This document shows positions 7,611-16,556 of a stretch of DNA of 64,000 nt, piece by piece. Positions within the stretch are counted from its first letter, which is position 1. Each line of letters opens with the position of its first letter. A program made the position numbers and the translations under genes. Origin of the DNA: Chryseobacterium candidae (lineage in GTDB: Bacteria; Bacteroidota; Bacteroidia; Flavobacteriales; Weeksellaceae); NCBI RefSeq assembly GCF_004916905.1, contig NZ_SDLV01000010.1, positions 1 through 64,000 of the forward strand, given 5' to 3'. The notes under the pieces were generated by a model that worked only from the letters and a program-made list of their open reading frames with translations, had not been told where the DNA came from and did not search any database.

Positions 7611-7790
7611 ACTCAAACAGATATTTTAAAGATTATTTGCAAGAGTCCAAATATGGAAAATAAAAAATCAGATGTTTCGAGTCCTTTCGGGATAGTAAAA
7701 TTTATCTAACATTCTGATTTACAACGACAATCGACTCGAGGTTATATCAGCCCAGATCGCAAGAGTTTTATCATTTTACTTTAAAAAAAT
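7611..7790. repeat. gene-free stretch with hairpin and dispersed-repeat pieces
   Basis: AAATCAGATGTT (7665-7676) can pair with AACATTCTGATTT (7708-7720) with one bulge. Further on, AGATCGCAAGAGTTTTATC (about 7754-7772) is nearly the same as AGATCGCAAAGATTTTATC in the hairpin near 45130, and ATCAGATGTTT also occurs in both places. No coding frame is evident. Confidence 0.4.
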
Positions 7791-7864
7791 GATCAGGTAG
7801 TTCAGCTGGTTAGAATGCCGTCTTGTCAAGGCGCAGGTCGCGGGTTCAAGTCCCGTCCAGATCT
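7791..7864 (+). tRNA. tRNA-Asp-like sequence (anticodon GTC), probably a pseudogene
   Basis: The 74-nt sequence folds as a tRNA with D arm GTTCAGCTGGTTAGAAT, anticodon loop TTGTCAA and T arm GCGGGTTCAAGTCCCGT. It carries defects. The acceptor stem GATCAGG/CCAGATC has an A-A clash at pair 5-68. The anticodon stem CCGTC/GGCGC has a C-C clash at its first pair. The discriminator is T instead of the G73 that is a main identity element for aspartyl-tRNA synthetase, and position 38 is A rather than C. No terminator follows. It sits 2 bp from an IS end and beside the lanthipeptide cluster, consistent with a decayed integration target. Confidence 0.65.
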
Positions 7865-7865
7865 C

Positions 7866-7878
7866 AGGGAGACTTACA
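7866..7878. mobile_element. isolated IS terminal repeat
   Basis: AGGGAGACTTACA is identical to the right end of the complete IS3-family element at 21544-21556, in the same orientation. No further IS sequence is present to its left. Its outer base lies 11 bp beyond the stop codon of the exporter gene, so it marks the left edge of the lanthipeptide region. Confidence 0.55.
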
Positions 7879-7889
7879 GTTTATCCATA

Positions 7890-10091
7890 TTATTCTCCAA
7901 GTTCTAGTTGATTTTTCACTAATTTAAAATAAGTTGCTTTATTTTGAACCAATTGTTGATGGCTGCCTTGTTCTACTACTTCACCATTTTTTAATACAAT
8001 AATCTGATCTGCATTTTTCACAGTAGATAGACGATGGGCAATAATGACAACAGTTTTTTCTTTAAAGAAATCTTGTAAATTGTCATGTATAGTTCTTTCA
8101 TTTTCAGAATCCAATGCACTGGTTGCCTCATCAAAAAAAATATAATGAGGATTTTTATAGATTGCCCTTGCAATCAGGATTCTTTGCTTTTGCCCTCCAG
8201 AAATACCGTTGCCCGCTGTGCCAATTTTAGTATTTAAATGGAGAGGGAGTTTTTCTATGAAAGATTGGATATTAGAAATAAAAAGTGATTTTTCAAGCTT
8301 TTCATAATTAATATTTTCGTCACCAGTTGCAATATTTCTTTCAATGGTATCAGAGAATATAAAACCATCCTGCATTACAACGCCACAATTTTTCCGTAGA
8401 TTCTCGGGAGAAATATCTTTAATATTCAAGTTATTAAATTCTATATCACCCTGGACGGGTTCATAAAATTTAAGCAACATTTTCATCAGAGTGGTTTTGC
8501 CACTACCACTTGCCCCAACAATAGCAGTGACTTTTCCCTCTGGGATAAATACATTGATATCCTTAAGTACAAATGGTGATTTGGGGCCTTCATACTGAAA
8601 TGATACATTTTTCAAATAAATTCCTTTTTCAATTCCGTTCTGTGTTGTATATTTTTCACTGAGTAATGGAACATGATTTTCTTGTTCTTCTTCAGGATGA
8701 ATTTGTACTTCATTTAATCGGGTTAAACTTAATTTTGCATCCTGTAATGACCTGAAAAAAGTGATTAGCTGGCTTACCGGAGTATTCATCTGCCCAATAA
8801 TGTAAGATACGCTCAAAAGGGCTCCCAAAGTCATATTTCCATGTACCACAAATGATGAGGCAAGAAATGTAACCATGATATTTTTTATCTGATTGATAAA
8901 TTCAAACCCGGAAAGCTGAATCTGATCCAGCTTTAGAATACGGATATTAATTTTAAAAAGTTTCTGTTGGATTTTATTCCACTCGTTTCGTTTAAAATCT
9001 TCGAATTGGTTGAGCTTCATTTCTGATACGCCATTGATCATTTCGTAAATTGATTCTTGGTTTTCACTTCTTCGCTGAAATTTAAAATAGTCCAGCATTT
9101 TGCGTTTTTTCATCCAATACAAAGACCAGACCACGGAGAACACAGTCAAAGTCATGTAAACCAGCAATATTCTATAATCGTAATACCATAGTACCCCAAA
9201 AAAAACAGAAAAAGTAATTATTGAAAATAAAGTGATTAAGCTTTGTGAAGTGAGAAAACTTTCAACTCTTTCATGATCCTGAATCCTTTGGTTAAAATCT
9301 CCCATTAGTTTCGTATCAAAGAACCGGATAGGAAGTTTCAATAGTTTTCTGAGGAAATCAGAAATAATTTGTATGTTGATCTTTGTACCTACAACCAGCA
9401 TAATCCAGTTTCTGAAAATTCCAAAAATAATATTGCCTAAAAAAAATGTCAGTTGGGCTAATAAGATATAAGTAATAATAGACAGATCTTTTTTGGTCAC
9501 ACCGTCATCAATTAATTTCTGAGTCAGGAAGGGAAATATTAGGGTGGTAAGTGTTCCCAGCAGCAGCAACAGAAACATCCAGGATATCTGTTTTTTAAAA
9601 GGTTTAAGATAATTAAACATATAGGCTACCGAAAGTTTTTCTTCTTTAGGCGGAGTCTGCTGAAAAAATTCTTCTGTAGGTTCTAAGAATAAAGCAACAC
9701 CTTCATCTCCTATAGAGATCCATGACTGCTTAAATTTTTCCTCAGATAAAGAAATATAACCATGCCCTGGATCGGCAATTTTGTATATTCTTTTGCCACT
9801 AAATATATTTTTTGAAACCTTGTAAAGGACTACAAAATGATTCTGATTCCAGTGAAGAATAAGAGGTAAAAAATTTTGATCAATCTTTTCAGGTTTTAAT
9901 GTCCCTGCCATCGTTTTGAAGCCAATTTTATGGGCAGCATCACTTATTCCGAGCAAGGAGACTCCTTCCCGGGTAATATAGCTAATATTTCTCAAATACT
10001 GTACACTATATTCTTTTCCGTAATGGGCTGCCACCATAGCGAGACAGGCAGGGCCACAATCCATCTGATCATGTTGAGGTAAGAAAATCAT
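7890..10091 (-). CDS. lanT: C39-peptidase ABC exporter of the lanthipeptide cluster
   Basis: A 733-aa inner-membrane protein. Residues about 1-140 form a C39 cysteine peptidase (QHDQMDCGPAC with Cys12, His85 in NHFVVLY, Asp107 in ADPGHG), which cuts leader peptides after Gly-Gly. Residues about 160-440 form the ABC transmembrane domain with six segments. Residues about 490-725 form the ATPase with Walker A GASGSGKT, signature SGGQKQR, Walker B IFFDEATSALD and switch His in IIAHRLS. Both precursors upstream carry a matching LKGG site. Its start overlaps the LanB stop by 4 bp, so it is the last gene of the operon. No membrane-fusion (HlyD-type) gene is next to it; the DNA beyond its stop is an IS end. 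Confidence 0.93.
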   Translation of the reverse strand: MIFLPQHDQMDCGPACLAMVAAHYGKEYSVQYLRNISYITREGVSLLGISDAAHKIGFKTMAGTLKPEKIDQNFLPLILHWNQNHFVVLYKVSKNIFSGKRIYKIADPGHGYISLSEEKFKQSWISIGDEGVALFLEPTEEFFQQTPPKEEKLSVAYMFNYLKPFKKQISWMFLLLLLGTLTTLIFPFLTQKLIDDGVTKKDLSIITYILLAQLTFFLGNIIFGIFRNWIMLVVGTKINIQIISDFLRKLLKLPIRFFDTKLMGDFNQRIQDHERVESFLTSQSLITLFSIITFSVFFGVLWYYDYRILLVYMTLTVFSVVWSLYWMKKRKMLDYFKFQRRSENQESIYEMINGVSEMKLNQFEDFKRNEWNKIQQKLFKINIRILKLDQIQLSGFEFINQIKNIMVTFLASSFVVHGNMTLGALLSVSYIIGQMNTPVSQLITFFRSLQDAKLSLTRLNEVQIHPEEEQENHVPLLSEKYTTQNGIEKGIYLKNVSFQYEGPKSPFVLKDINVFIPEGKVTAIVGASGSGKTTLMKMLLKFYEPVQGDIEFNNLNIKDISPENLRKNCGVVMQDGFIFSDTIERNIATGDENINYEKLEKSLFISNIQSFIEKLPLHLNTKIGTAGNGISGGQKQRILIARAIYKNPHYIFFDEATSALDSENERTIHDNLQDFFKEKTVVIIAHRLSTVKNADQIIVLKNGEVVEQGSHQQLVQNKATYFKLVKNQLELGE

Positions 10092-13000
10092 ACTTTTAAA
10101 TTTAATTTTCCATTCATTGCTCTGTAATGTTTTTCAAGAACTCCGTAGATCAGGAGTTCATTTTTTCGGGGCTCCACTTTTGCAAATCTATTAATTGTCA
10201 TATGTATAAAACTGGTAATTATATCTGTTCTTCCCATAAACTTTTTGATGTCCGGGGCAAACATGCTGATAGTATTTTCTATGAACTCATCGTATTCATT
10301 TCTATGATGAAGAAATTCTGAAAGATGTTCAAAATCTTGCCTGTAAATAGAATCAATATCTTTTCTAGTCTTTTTACTGGCTTGAAATTCTGTCTGAAAT
10401 GCGTTGTATAAATTGCCAAATAAATTAATCCTTGTATCTAGGGACAGCTGTAAAAAATTGAGATAATGATTAATGTATTTTATTAAAATGAAATATTTTA
10501 ATCTTTCATCTCCGGCAGCGTCTGCTTTAATTCTCCTTAGAAGCTCTATAATAATCTCACTATCCATGGTAAAGAAATTTTCAGCATTGATTATTAAATT
10601 ATAGCCATATCTTTCTACTTCTCTTTCATAGGTTGAAATATCTATTTTTGAGATATAATGGGTATCTGAATAATATTTAAGCTTCTGATTGACAATAAAC
10701 AGTATATTCGACAGTTTTGTTTTATTGTTGTCATACTGGAATCGAAGCCTGATATGAAAATTCGGGTCATAATATCTGATGAAAAACCATTTTTCTATCA
10801 AATTTTTCTTTTTTAACGTTTCAATAAGAGAAGGAATAGCGGTTACCAAGAGCTTATTTGCCGTTTCAATCCCTAAATATATTTTAAAGAATACCCATTC
10901 ATTCGTAGGGATAAATTTCCTTTTTAAAGATTTTTTAGGAGATACAACTTTCAGACTGCTGTTGCTTTTTTCATTAATTATCGGAAAAATGTATTCGTTA
11001 TCATGTATTTTTTTATCGTTAAGATTATAAAGAACTTCAATCAGTATCAAGCTTTCTTTTTCATTGATGGCATCATGTAATATCTCCAGTAAAATTTTGT
11101 TTTCGGTATCTATCAATAATTGATTATCTCCTGCTTCTTTAAGATAGACATATCGTGGAATATGATAATAGCTTTTTATCTTACTAAAATAAGAAAGGAG
11201 GTCTTCCTCATTTTTCTGAGGAAACAGGTACTTTAGCTCAGAGGTTGTAATTCTCCAGGTAGCAGGGGAAAGAATAAGGTTTTTCCAGCTGATTCTGGGA
11301 AAATGGTTATTGTATAAAAATATAAGCTGGTCAAAATTTATGTGAAGATATTCAGTAACATTCTGACATTGCAGATCACACAGAAAATGATAAATCGGCA
11401 TAGAGTTGATATAAAAATTATGAGCATGCGAATTATATAATTTGATCATCGATTTATGCTTGTCACTCCATAATACTATTTTTCCAAATCTCAATCCTAC
11501 GTAAATATCGTCTAAGTCTATATGAGACACTGTACTGTTCTTAGAAATATATCCTAAAGTATATTCCCGTTTTATATTCCTGACCAAAAGATTACTGCTT
11601 CTATTGTCTGGAATATAATCGAATTCTGCTGAAATAACATTCGCATTATTTTGGTTCTCGGCTTTACTGATTTCAGAAGCTAGAGCAGCAGCTTCAGGGT
11701 CGAAACATGTAAATCTGCCAATGAGATTTAAAGCACTAACTCCCCCTATCCCTTTAACAAATATTTTGTCATCAACAACAGATATCATGGCATGCAAACT
11801 GTCCGGTAAATTAATACTATCTTCTCTTTTTTCTGTCTGAATTAAATTACGGAATTCATCATGACTAAGATCAATTTCAGAGAGTTTGCTATACTTTGCC
11901 TTAGCAAGAATATTGTTCCATATTCTTTTTATTTTTGAGTTGTGTTCTATTTGTTGGTCTTCAGAGCCTTCCATATTTACCTGTATTTTCTTTACCAGGT
12001 CTGATTGGATGGCATTATTCGAATTGCTTGAGTATCCTATTCCTATTTCATTATCCAAAACAATATTTAAAGGCATCAGATTCTCTCCATACCTTTCAGT
12101 GAATTTTTCTTTAAATTCATCCAATTTTTTATGGGACTTTTGTTTTAAAGCGGTTAATAAGGATAATATTTCTATTGCTTCTCTTATATTTTTTTGTGTT
12201 TTCTCTGGTATTGCAGGTATGGTATCCGTATTTTTTAAGTTACAGTTGATCACAAATTTCTTATTGTATGTAATGTCTAACTCATCCAATATATGGAAGA
12301 TTTCTTCATAATATTGAATGTTGTTCCCTATTTCTTTTTTTTCCATTAAGGATAAGCTGTTATTGATTTTTTTTGTTTTTTCGTACAGTACATTGATTTC
12401 TGGATCATACAGCAACGATTCTTTTTTTTCAAATAGATCAATTATCTGCTGTAAAGGCGGTTTTTCATGATTTAAATAAAGCTGAAATTCTCCAATGAGC
12501 AGTTGAGCATCAATCAACGAAGAAAGGTATTCTTCAGCCTGCTCTGTTTCTATAGCGTCAACACTATCAAGGAGTAATGATACTAAATCGGCAAAGGATT
12601 TCGGGATTTTCGTTTCATTGATAATTAAATCAAGGACCTCATTTCTTTCAAAAGAATTTAAAATATAGTCTCTGGAGTCTTCGTTAGAATGGGTTACTTC
12701 AACATATCTGTAGTCTTTTCCTATATTGTACAATGTATTATTAATAACATAATCCTGTTGTTTGATTATATCCTGATTGTTATTTATTTTTCTGAGTATT
12801 TTAAATACAATGTTGAGATCTATGCTATAGAAAGGAATAAAATTTCCACTACTATTGGTAGTGGGTACTTCTTTTTCCAAATCAATGATGGAATAACTTG
12901 AAAATAATCCGAAAGGGGTAGCTCTAGAGCAAATTCTTATATAATATTTTAAAATAGAAATAGCTAATTTTCTGAATTCTTTACTTTTGTCTGTATTAGC

Positions 13001-13213
13001 ATTCGAAATATCCGCTTCGATTGCAGATTTCCATCTGTAAAATAATTCAGGAGAAGCTAAAAATACAGCGTCTTTAAAGATAGAATCATTATAAAGTTGA
13101 TATATGAATGTATTGAGTTCATTTTTATGACGGGGCAGCTTCAATAAGTCGTTTAAAGTGTATAATGATTTTCTGCAAAAAACGGTATTTAATATTTTTA
13201 ATTTATTTTTCAT
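10088..13213 (-). CDS. lanB: full-length class I lanthipeptide dehydratase LanB
   Basis: A 1041-aa protein. In this family the N-terminal domain uses glutamyl-tRNA to glutamylate Ser/Thr of the precursor, and the C-terminal SpaB_C domain eliminates glutamate to give Dha/Dhb. The N-terminal domain shows the RATPFGLFSS motif at 97-106. The C-terminal domain (about 755-1041) contains FIRYYDPNFHIRLRF, YEREVERYG and SFIHMTINRF, with His1004 at the place of the elimination-site His of NisB. Both halves are in one chain, unlike the split dehydratases known from some Bacteroidota lanthipeptides such as pinensin. It overlaps the luciferase-like gene by 11 bp and the exporter by 4 bp, so it is part of one tightly coupled operon. 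It appears catalytically complete. Confidence 0.93.
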   Translation of the reverse strand: MKNKLKILNTVFCRKSLYTLNDLLKLPRHKNELNTFIYQLYNDSIFKDAVFLASPELFYRWKSAIEADISNANTDKSKEFRKLAISILKYYIRICSRATPFGLFSSYSIIDLEKEVPTTNSSGNFIPFYSIDLNIVFKILRKINNNQDIIKQQDYVINNTLYNIGKDYRYVEVTHSNEDSRDYILNSFERNEVLDLIINETKIPKSFADLVSLLLDSVDAIETEQAEEYLSSLIDAQLLIGEFQLYLNHEKPPLQQIIDLFEKKESLLYDPEINVLYEKTKKINNSLSLMEKKEIGNNIQYYEEIFHILDELDITYNKKFVINCNLKNTDTIPAIPEKTQKNIREAIEILSLLTALKQKSHKKLDEFKEKFTERYGENLMPLNIVLDNEIGIGYSSNSNNAIQSDLVKKIQVNMEGSEDQQIEHNSKIKRIWNNILAKAKYSKLSEIDLSHDEFRNLIQTEKREDSINLPDSLHAMISVVDDKIFVKGIGGVSALNLIGRFTCFDPEAAALASEISKAENQNNANVISAEFDYIPDNRSSNLLVRNIKREYTLGYISKNSTVSHIDLDDIYVGLRFGKIVLWSDKHKSMIKLYNSHAHNFYINSMPIYHFLCDLQCQNVTEYLHINFDQLIFLYNNHFPRISWKNLILSPATWRITTSELKYLFPQKNEEDLLSYFSKIKSYYHIPRYVYLKEAGDNQLLIDTENKILLEILHDAINEKESLILIEVLYNLNDKKIHDNEYIFPIINEKSNSSLKVVSPKKSLKRKFIPTNEWVFFKIYLGIETANKLLVTAIPSLIETLKKKNLIEKWFFIRYYDPNFHIRLRFQYDNNKTKLSNILFIVNQKLKYYSDTHYISKIDISTYEREVERYGYNLIINAENFFTMDSEIIIELLRRIKADAAGDERLKYFILIKYINHYLNFLQLSLDTRINLFGNLYNAFQTEFQASKKTRKDIDSIYRQDFEHLSEFLHHRNEYDEFIENTISMFAPDIKKFMGRTDIITSFIHMTINRFAKVEPRKNELLIYGVLEKHYRAMNGKLNLKV

Positions 13214-14120
13214 CAGAATAGAAAATGGTGTTTAGTTTTTTTAGATTTAATATTTTGGTCTCATTGGTGGCTGAGGTATCATACAGTACAAATTCATCTA
13301 CTCCATATTCATCATGATATTCTTCAATGATATGCGACAGGTTTTCAATCGTTATGTTTAAAATATTGAAACTTTCACTGGGGTGCTGGTTGGGGTTTTG
13401 GTCTTGCAGAGCCTGACTATTGTCTGTGCAAAAGGCAATGGATAGAACAATTTTAACTTCTCTCCCATTTTTTTCAGAAAAAACAGTTTTAAAATCATTC
13501 AGCTTATCTTTGGTAGCTGAGAGTTTTTTCCCGGCTCCATGAAAGGTCGAAACACAATAGTTAAGATTTTTGGCAATAGCAAGATCCAGATACTTAAAGT
13601 CTGATGAAAGATACCAGATTTCTGGATTTACACCTCCGTAAGGTGGAATGACAAGCTTATTTTCTTTTAAATTATACTCGTCATTATTGAAAAGGCCAAG
13701 AATGGCATTAAGCTTCTCCTCAAAAATTTCATTTTGTGGGATAGTCAGCAGCTTATCATTGGTAAGCTCCATCACTTTTACGCTTTCCGGTGCGCCTTTG
13801 GCAAGTCCCAGTTCTATTCTTTTGTAGTAAATATTATTTAACAGTCTGAAATTTGTTGCAACAGTATAAGGAGAATGCATAGAGATTAGAGACCCTGCAG
13901 ATCCTACTAAAATACTTTCAGTCATTCCGGCTACTAAGGAAATTATAATTTCGGGATTGGTATATGAAACATTAGGGATTGGTAAGTGATGCTCTCCAAG
14001 CCAAAATCTATTGAATCCAAATTCTTCTGCCTGTGAAGCATACGTAATAATTTGCTCTATGATTTCCAGACTGTTTAAATCGCCCCTTCTCCCAAAATCT
14101 AAAACTCCTAATTTTATCAT
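13203..14120 (-). CDS. luciferase-like (LLM) flavin oxidoreductase of the cluster
   Basis: A 305-aa TIM-barrel protein of the bacterial luciferase-like family. Signs are the N-terminal KLGVLDFGRRGD, WLGEHHLPIPN at about residues 40-50 (the EHH substrate/flavin loop), VGSAGSLISMHSPY, and RIELGLAKGAPES (flavin phosphate loop). Members use FMN or F420. In some lanthipeptide pathways (class V lexapeptide LxmJ) an F420-dependent member of this family, LanJC, reduces dehydroalanine to D-alanine. A comparable tailoring step here is an inference, and FMN is more likely because F420 is not typical of Bacteroidota. It lies inside the operon, 11 bp after the intact lanC and overlapping lanB. A monooxygenase role cannot be excluded. 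Confidence 0.85.
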   Translation of the reverse strand: MIKLGVLDFGRRGDLNSLEIIEQIITYASQAEEFGFNRFWLGEHHLPIPNVSYTNPEIIISLVAGMTESILVGSAGSLISMHSPYTVATNFRLLNNIYYKRIELGLAKGAPESVKVMELTNDKLLTIPQNEIFEEKLNAILGLFNNDEYNLKENKLVIPPYGGVNPEIWYLSSDFKYLDLAIAKNLNYCVSTFHGAGKKLSATKDKLNDFKTVFSEKNGREVKIVLSIAFCTDNSQALQDQNPNQHPSESFNILNITIENLSHIIEEYHDEYGVDEFVLYDTSATNETKILNLKKLNTIFYSDEK

Positions 14121-14131
14121 ATAGAATAGAC

Positions 14132-15286
14132 TTAAATTAAAAATATTTTACTCCAATCGCTGATTCTCTTGTCTGCTGAATTTATGGTAAGAATCGCAGC
14201 CGGATAACCAAATATGAGGCTCATTTTATTTTCCTGAAGAACCAATGTGTCATTCTTCAGAAAGTCTACGGTCTGATCATGCCAATATTGATAAGCTTCT
14301 CTGAAATTATTGTTTCCTGTATATTCATATATGTTTTTATACATCATTGCCACTCCTGAAGTTCCGTGACAAAAATGAAAATCCTGTATACCCGTCGTAT
14401 TAAAAGTTCTTCGTTTGGTAGTTTCGAAAGCTATTTTCTCTGCATCTATCTTCTCAAAATGAGTAACAGGACTAGATCTGTATAAGGTATTCACCACAGA
14501 TAAATCACTGTTGCACCATCCTAATCTGTTGTTTTTATGGGTTATCATTTCATGATTTTCTAAAAACTTATTGTATGGAAAATATAATTTTGAATCTTCT
14601 ATCATATACTCTTTACAGTGCTCAGATAAAATCTCTACACATTTACCCCGTATGATCCAAGCCTGTTCATTTTCAGAGTTTATCTTCAGATAGAGATCTA
14701 TGATATGCAGGATAGCAGATATTCCATGTGCCAGCCCGAAGTTGAGACCTTTATTATACAGGTCATCTGTATTGTTGTAAAAAGCAAGTGTCTGACTATT
14801 TATATTATTATAAATTTCACTGATAATAATATCGCATTTTTTCAAATCATTAATTTGAATGAAATAATAAAGAATCCCCATACTTCCGCCTAAATAGTCG
14901 AATATGTTATTTTGGACATGAATGATCGCTTTATCCAGAAGATAGTCATTGATATCACTTATTTCATTATCTAGTTCATCTCCCAGCAGTTCGTGCTTTT
15001 TCAATTCATGAGCTGTTACCCCAAAACCTGATAGCCCGCTGAGAATGCACGGAGAAACTGAAATAAATTTTTTCTGACTTGAAATATTTTCTAAAACCAG
15101 ATTAAGGATATCGTATAAGGTTGTGGTATTTTTTTCATCCTCATATATTTTATTGATATAGGTGAGATAATAAACAATTCCTAATTTACCTTCAAACAGG
15201 CCGTCATCCTCTAATTCATTATAATTATAATGATGTAAGTAATCGTTAAACTTTTTAGTCGTTTTTTCAATACTATTATTCTTCAT
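14132..15286 (-). CDS. lanC: LanC-like lanthionine cyclase, zinc ligands intact
   Basis: A 384-aa protein with the alpha/alpha-toroid pattern of LanC cyclases, which add cysteine thiols to Dha/Dhb to close thioether rings. The three zinc ligands are present: Cys258 in GWCNSD, and Cys306-His307 in FHFCHGTSG. The active-site His in the AHG motif (GLAHGISA) is about residue 187. The GWCNSD loop differs slightly from the usual GWCYGD. It is 2 bp from the second LanC-like gene and 11 bp from the luciferase-like gene. This is the copy expected to carry the cyclase activity. Confidence 0.9.
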   Translation of the reverse strand: MKNNSIEKTTKKFNDYLHHYNYNELEDDGLFEGKLGIVYYLTYINKIYEDEKNTTTLYDILNLVLENISSQKKFISVSPCILSGLSGFGVTAHELKKHELLGDELDNEISDINDYLLDKAIIHVQNNIFDYLGGSMGILYYFIQINDLKKCDIIISEIYNNINSQTLAFYNNTDDLYNKGLNFGLAHGISAILHIIDLYLKINSENEQAWIIRGKCVEILSEHCKEYMIEDSKLYFPYNKFLENHEMITHKNNRLGWCNSDLSVVNTLYRSSPVTHFEKIDAEKIAFETTKRRTFNTTGIQDFHFCHGTSGVAMMYKNIYEYTGNNNFREAYQYWHDQTVDFLKNDTLVLQENKMSLIFGYPAAILTINSADKRISDWSKIFLI

Positions 15287-15288
15287 AT

Positions 15289-16461
15289 CTATATTAAAAA
15301 GTATTTTAAAAAGAAAAGATGTTCATTTTCCATTTGTAAATCAGCCGTCATTAAACTTATTCCAATTCCAACGATTCCCTGTGAAAAAGAGAGATGAAGC
15401 TCTTCAAGATCACTGTTAAAATGGGTAGAATAACCAGCCCATGGGGTTTCATTTTGGTTTGAATCTAAGATCTTTTTATACCAAAAATCAGCATTTTCCA
15501 AAAACTCAGTTTTTCCGGTGTATTGGTAAAATGTTCTCATTAATGAGCAGAGGCCTGAATAGCCGTACAACAGGCTTGCATCCATTAATTCACTTTCAAT
15601 AATGGCCTTTTTCGTAATGAAATGGCTTATGATTTCATTAGACAAATCAAGGTAATCACCATTATTTAATATTTGAGAAGCATGAAACAGCACAAATGCA
15701 ATTCCAAGATCGCCATAGCATATATTTGAATAATTAATATAATTCTGCTGAATCGAATCAAATGGGAATATATTGGTACTCTTATCATTCGTTGTTTTGT
15801 TGCTGATGAGATAATGAAGGGCTCCAGTGAGAAGCTCAAGACATTTTTCCTTTTCAAAATCTCTCTTATAGCAATACAGTAAGAACTGGCATGTACCTGC
15901 TATTCCATGCATAATACCGAGTTCATTGGATGGTCGTCCCCATAAAAAATTATAATTCCATGTGATGAATAAGCCGTCTTTTATTGCCAGACTGTCAATA
16001 GTGTTTATAATAGTTTTGATTTCTTCTTCAAAGTTTTTGTCTTCCATTCTTTGAAAAAGATAATACCCCATTCTAACACACCCATTAACACTATCTATAT
16101 TTTTTTCTTCAATTTTAGTATGTAAAAACCTGAGAGCCCAATGATCATAACTTTCTAAGTAGTCATTAATATCATCATCAATTATTGCCTTTTTTTTATA
16201 ATAATACAAGACATGCACGATTTCACACATATCTAATATTAAAGAATCTCCATCATAAGTCTCATTGATACGGGATAAACTAAGATTAAGATAATCTGCA
16301 GCCATTTCCAGAAACTCTTCCTTCTCTGTATATAAATGATAATAATAGTAAAATAGAGACGCTCCCAGAATTCCTTTATTTAATCCAACTTCCTTTAAAA
16401 TGGAAATATTTTTTTCCAGTGCCTCGGCTATTTTTGAGAGCTCATGTTCATTAATTCTCAT
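15289..16461 (-). CDS. degenerate LanC-like protein lacking two zinc ligands
   Basis: A 390-aa protein related to LanC. It keeps Cys248 in NICYGDLG and the His of the IMHGIAG motif. However, the Cys-His-Gly motif that supplies the other two zinc ligands is replaced: HLSFSQGIVG aligns with HFCHGTSG, giving Ser360-Gln361 in place of Cys-His. It should therefore not bind catalytic zinc normally. The frame is intact and the gene is the first after the precursor genes, so it was probably kept for a purpose. Candidates are a leader-binding or scaffold partner of the active LanC, or an enzyme with a changed function. Both roles are inference. Confidence 0.87.
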   Translation of the reverse strand: MRINEHELSKIAEALEKNISILKEVGLNKGILGASLFYYYYHLYTEKEEFLEMAADYLNLSLSRINETYDGDSLILDMCEIVHVLYYYKKKAIIDDDINDYLESYDHWALRFLHTKIEEKNIDSVNGCVRMGYYLFQRMEDKNFEEEIKTIINTIDSLAIKDGLFITWNYNFLWGRPSNELGIMHGIAGTCQFLLYCYKRDFEKEKCLELLTGALHYLISNKTTNDKSTNIFPFDSIQQNYINYSNICYGDLGIAFVLFHASQILNNGDYLDLSNEIISHFITKKAIIESELMDASLLYGYSGLCSLMRTFYQYTGKTEFLENADFWYKKILDSNQNETPWAGYSTHFNSDLEELHLSFSQGIVGIGISLMTADLQMENEHLFFLKYFLI

Positions 16462-16492
16462 GGTTTAGATCGTTATAAAATTATTTGCAGTT

Positions 16493-16531
16493 AAAAAAGC
16501 GAGGCAAATAAAATCATTTAGTTACCTCGCT
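16493..16531 (-). terminator. attenuator-like terminator between precursors and enzymes
   Basis: On the minus strand AGCGAGG (16525-16531) pairs with CCTCGCT (16498-16504) and is followed by TTTTTT. It lies after the two precursor genes and before the first LanC-like gene, with no separate promoter seen downstream. Partial read-through would give many precursor mRNAs and fewer enzyme mRNAs, as is common in lantibiotic operons. Confidence 0.75.
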
Positions 16532-16556
16532 CAGGATACTTGTAAAGACTACATTT

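Noticed and set aside
11886..12311. A 141-aa plus-strand ORF inside lanB
   Set aside because: Antisense shadow of the dehydratase, rich in Phe/Ser/Ile as expected from reverse-complemented AT-rich code.
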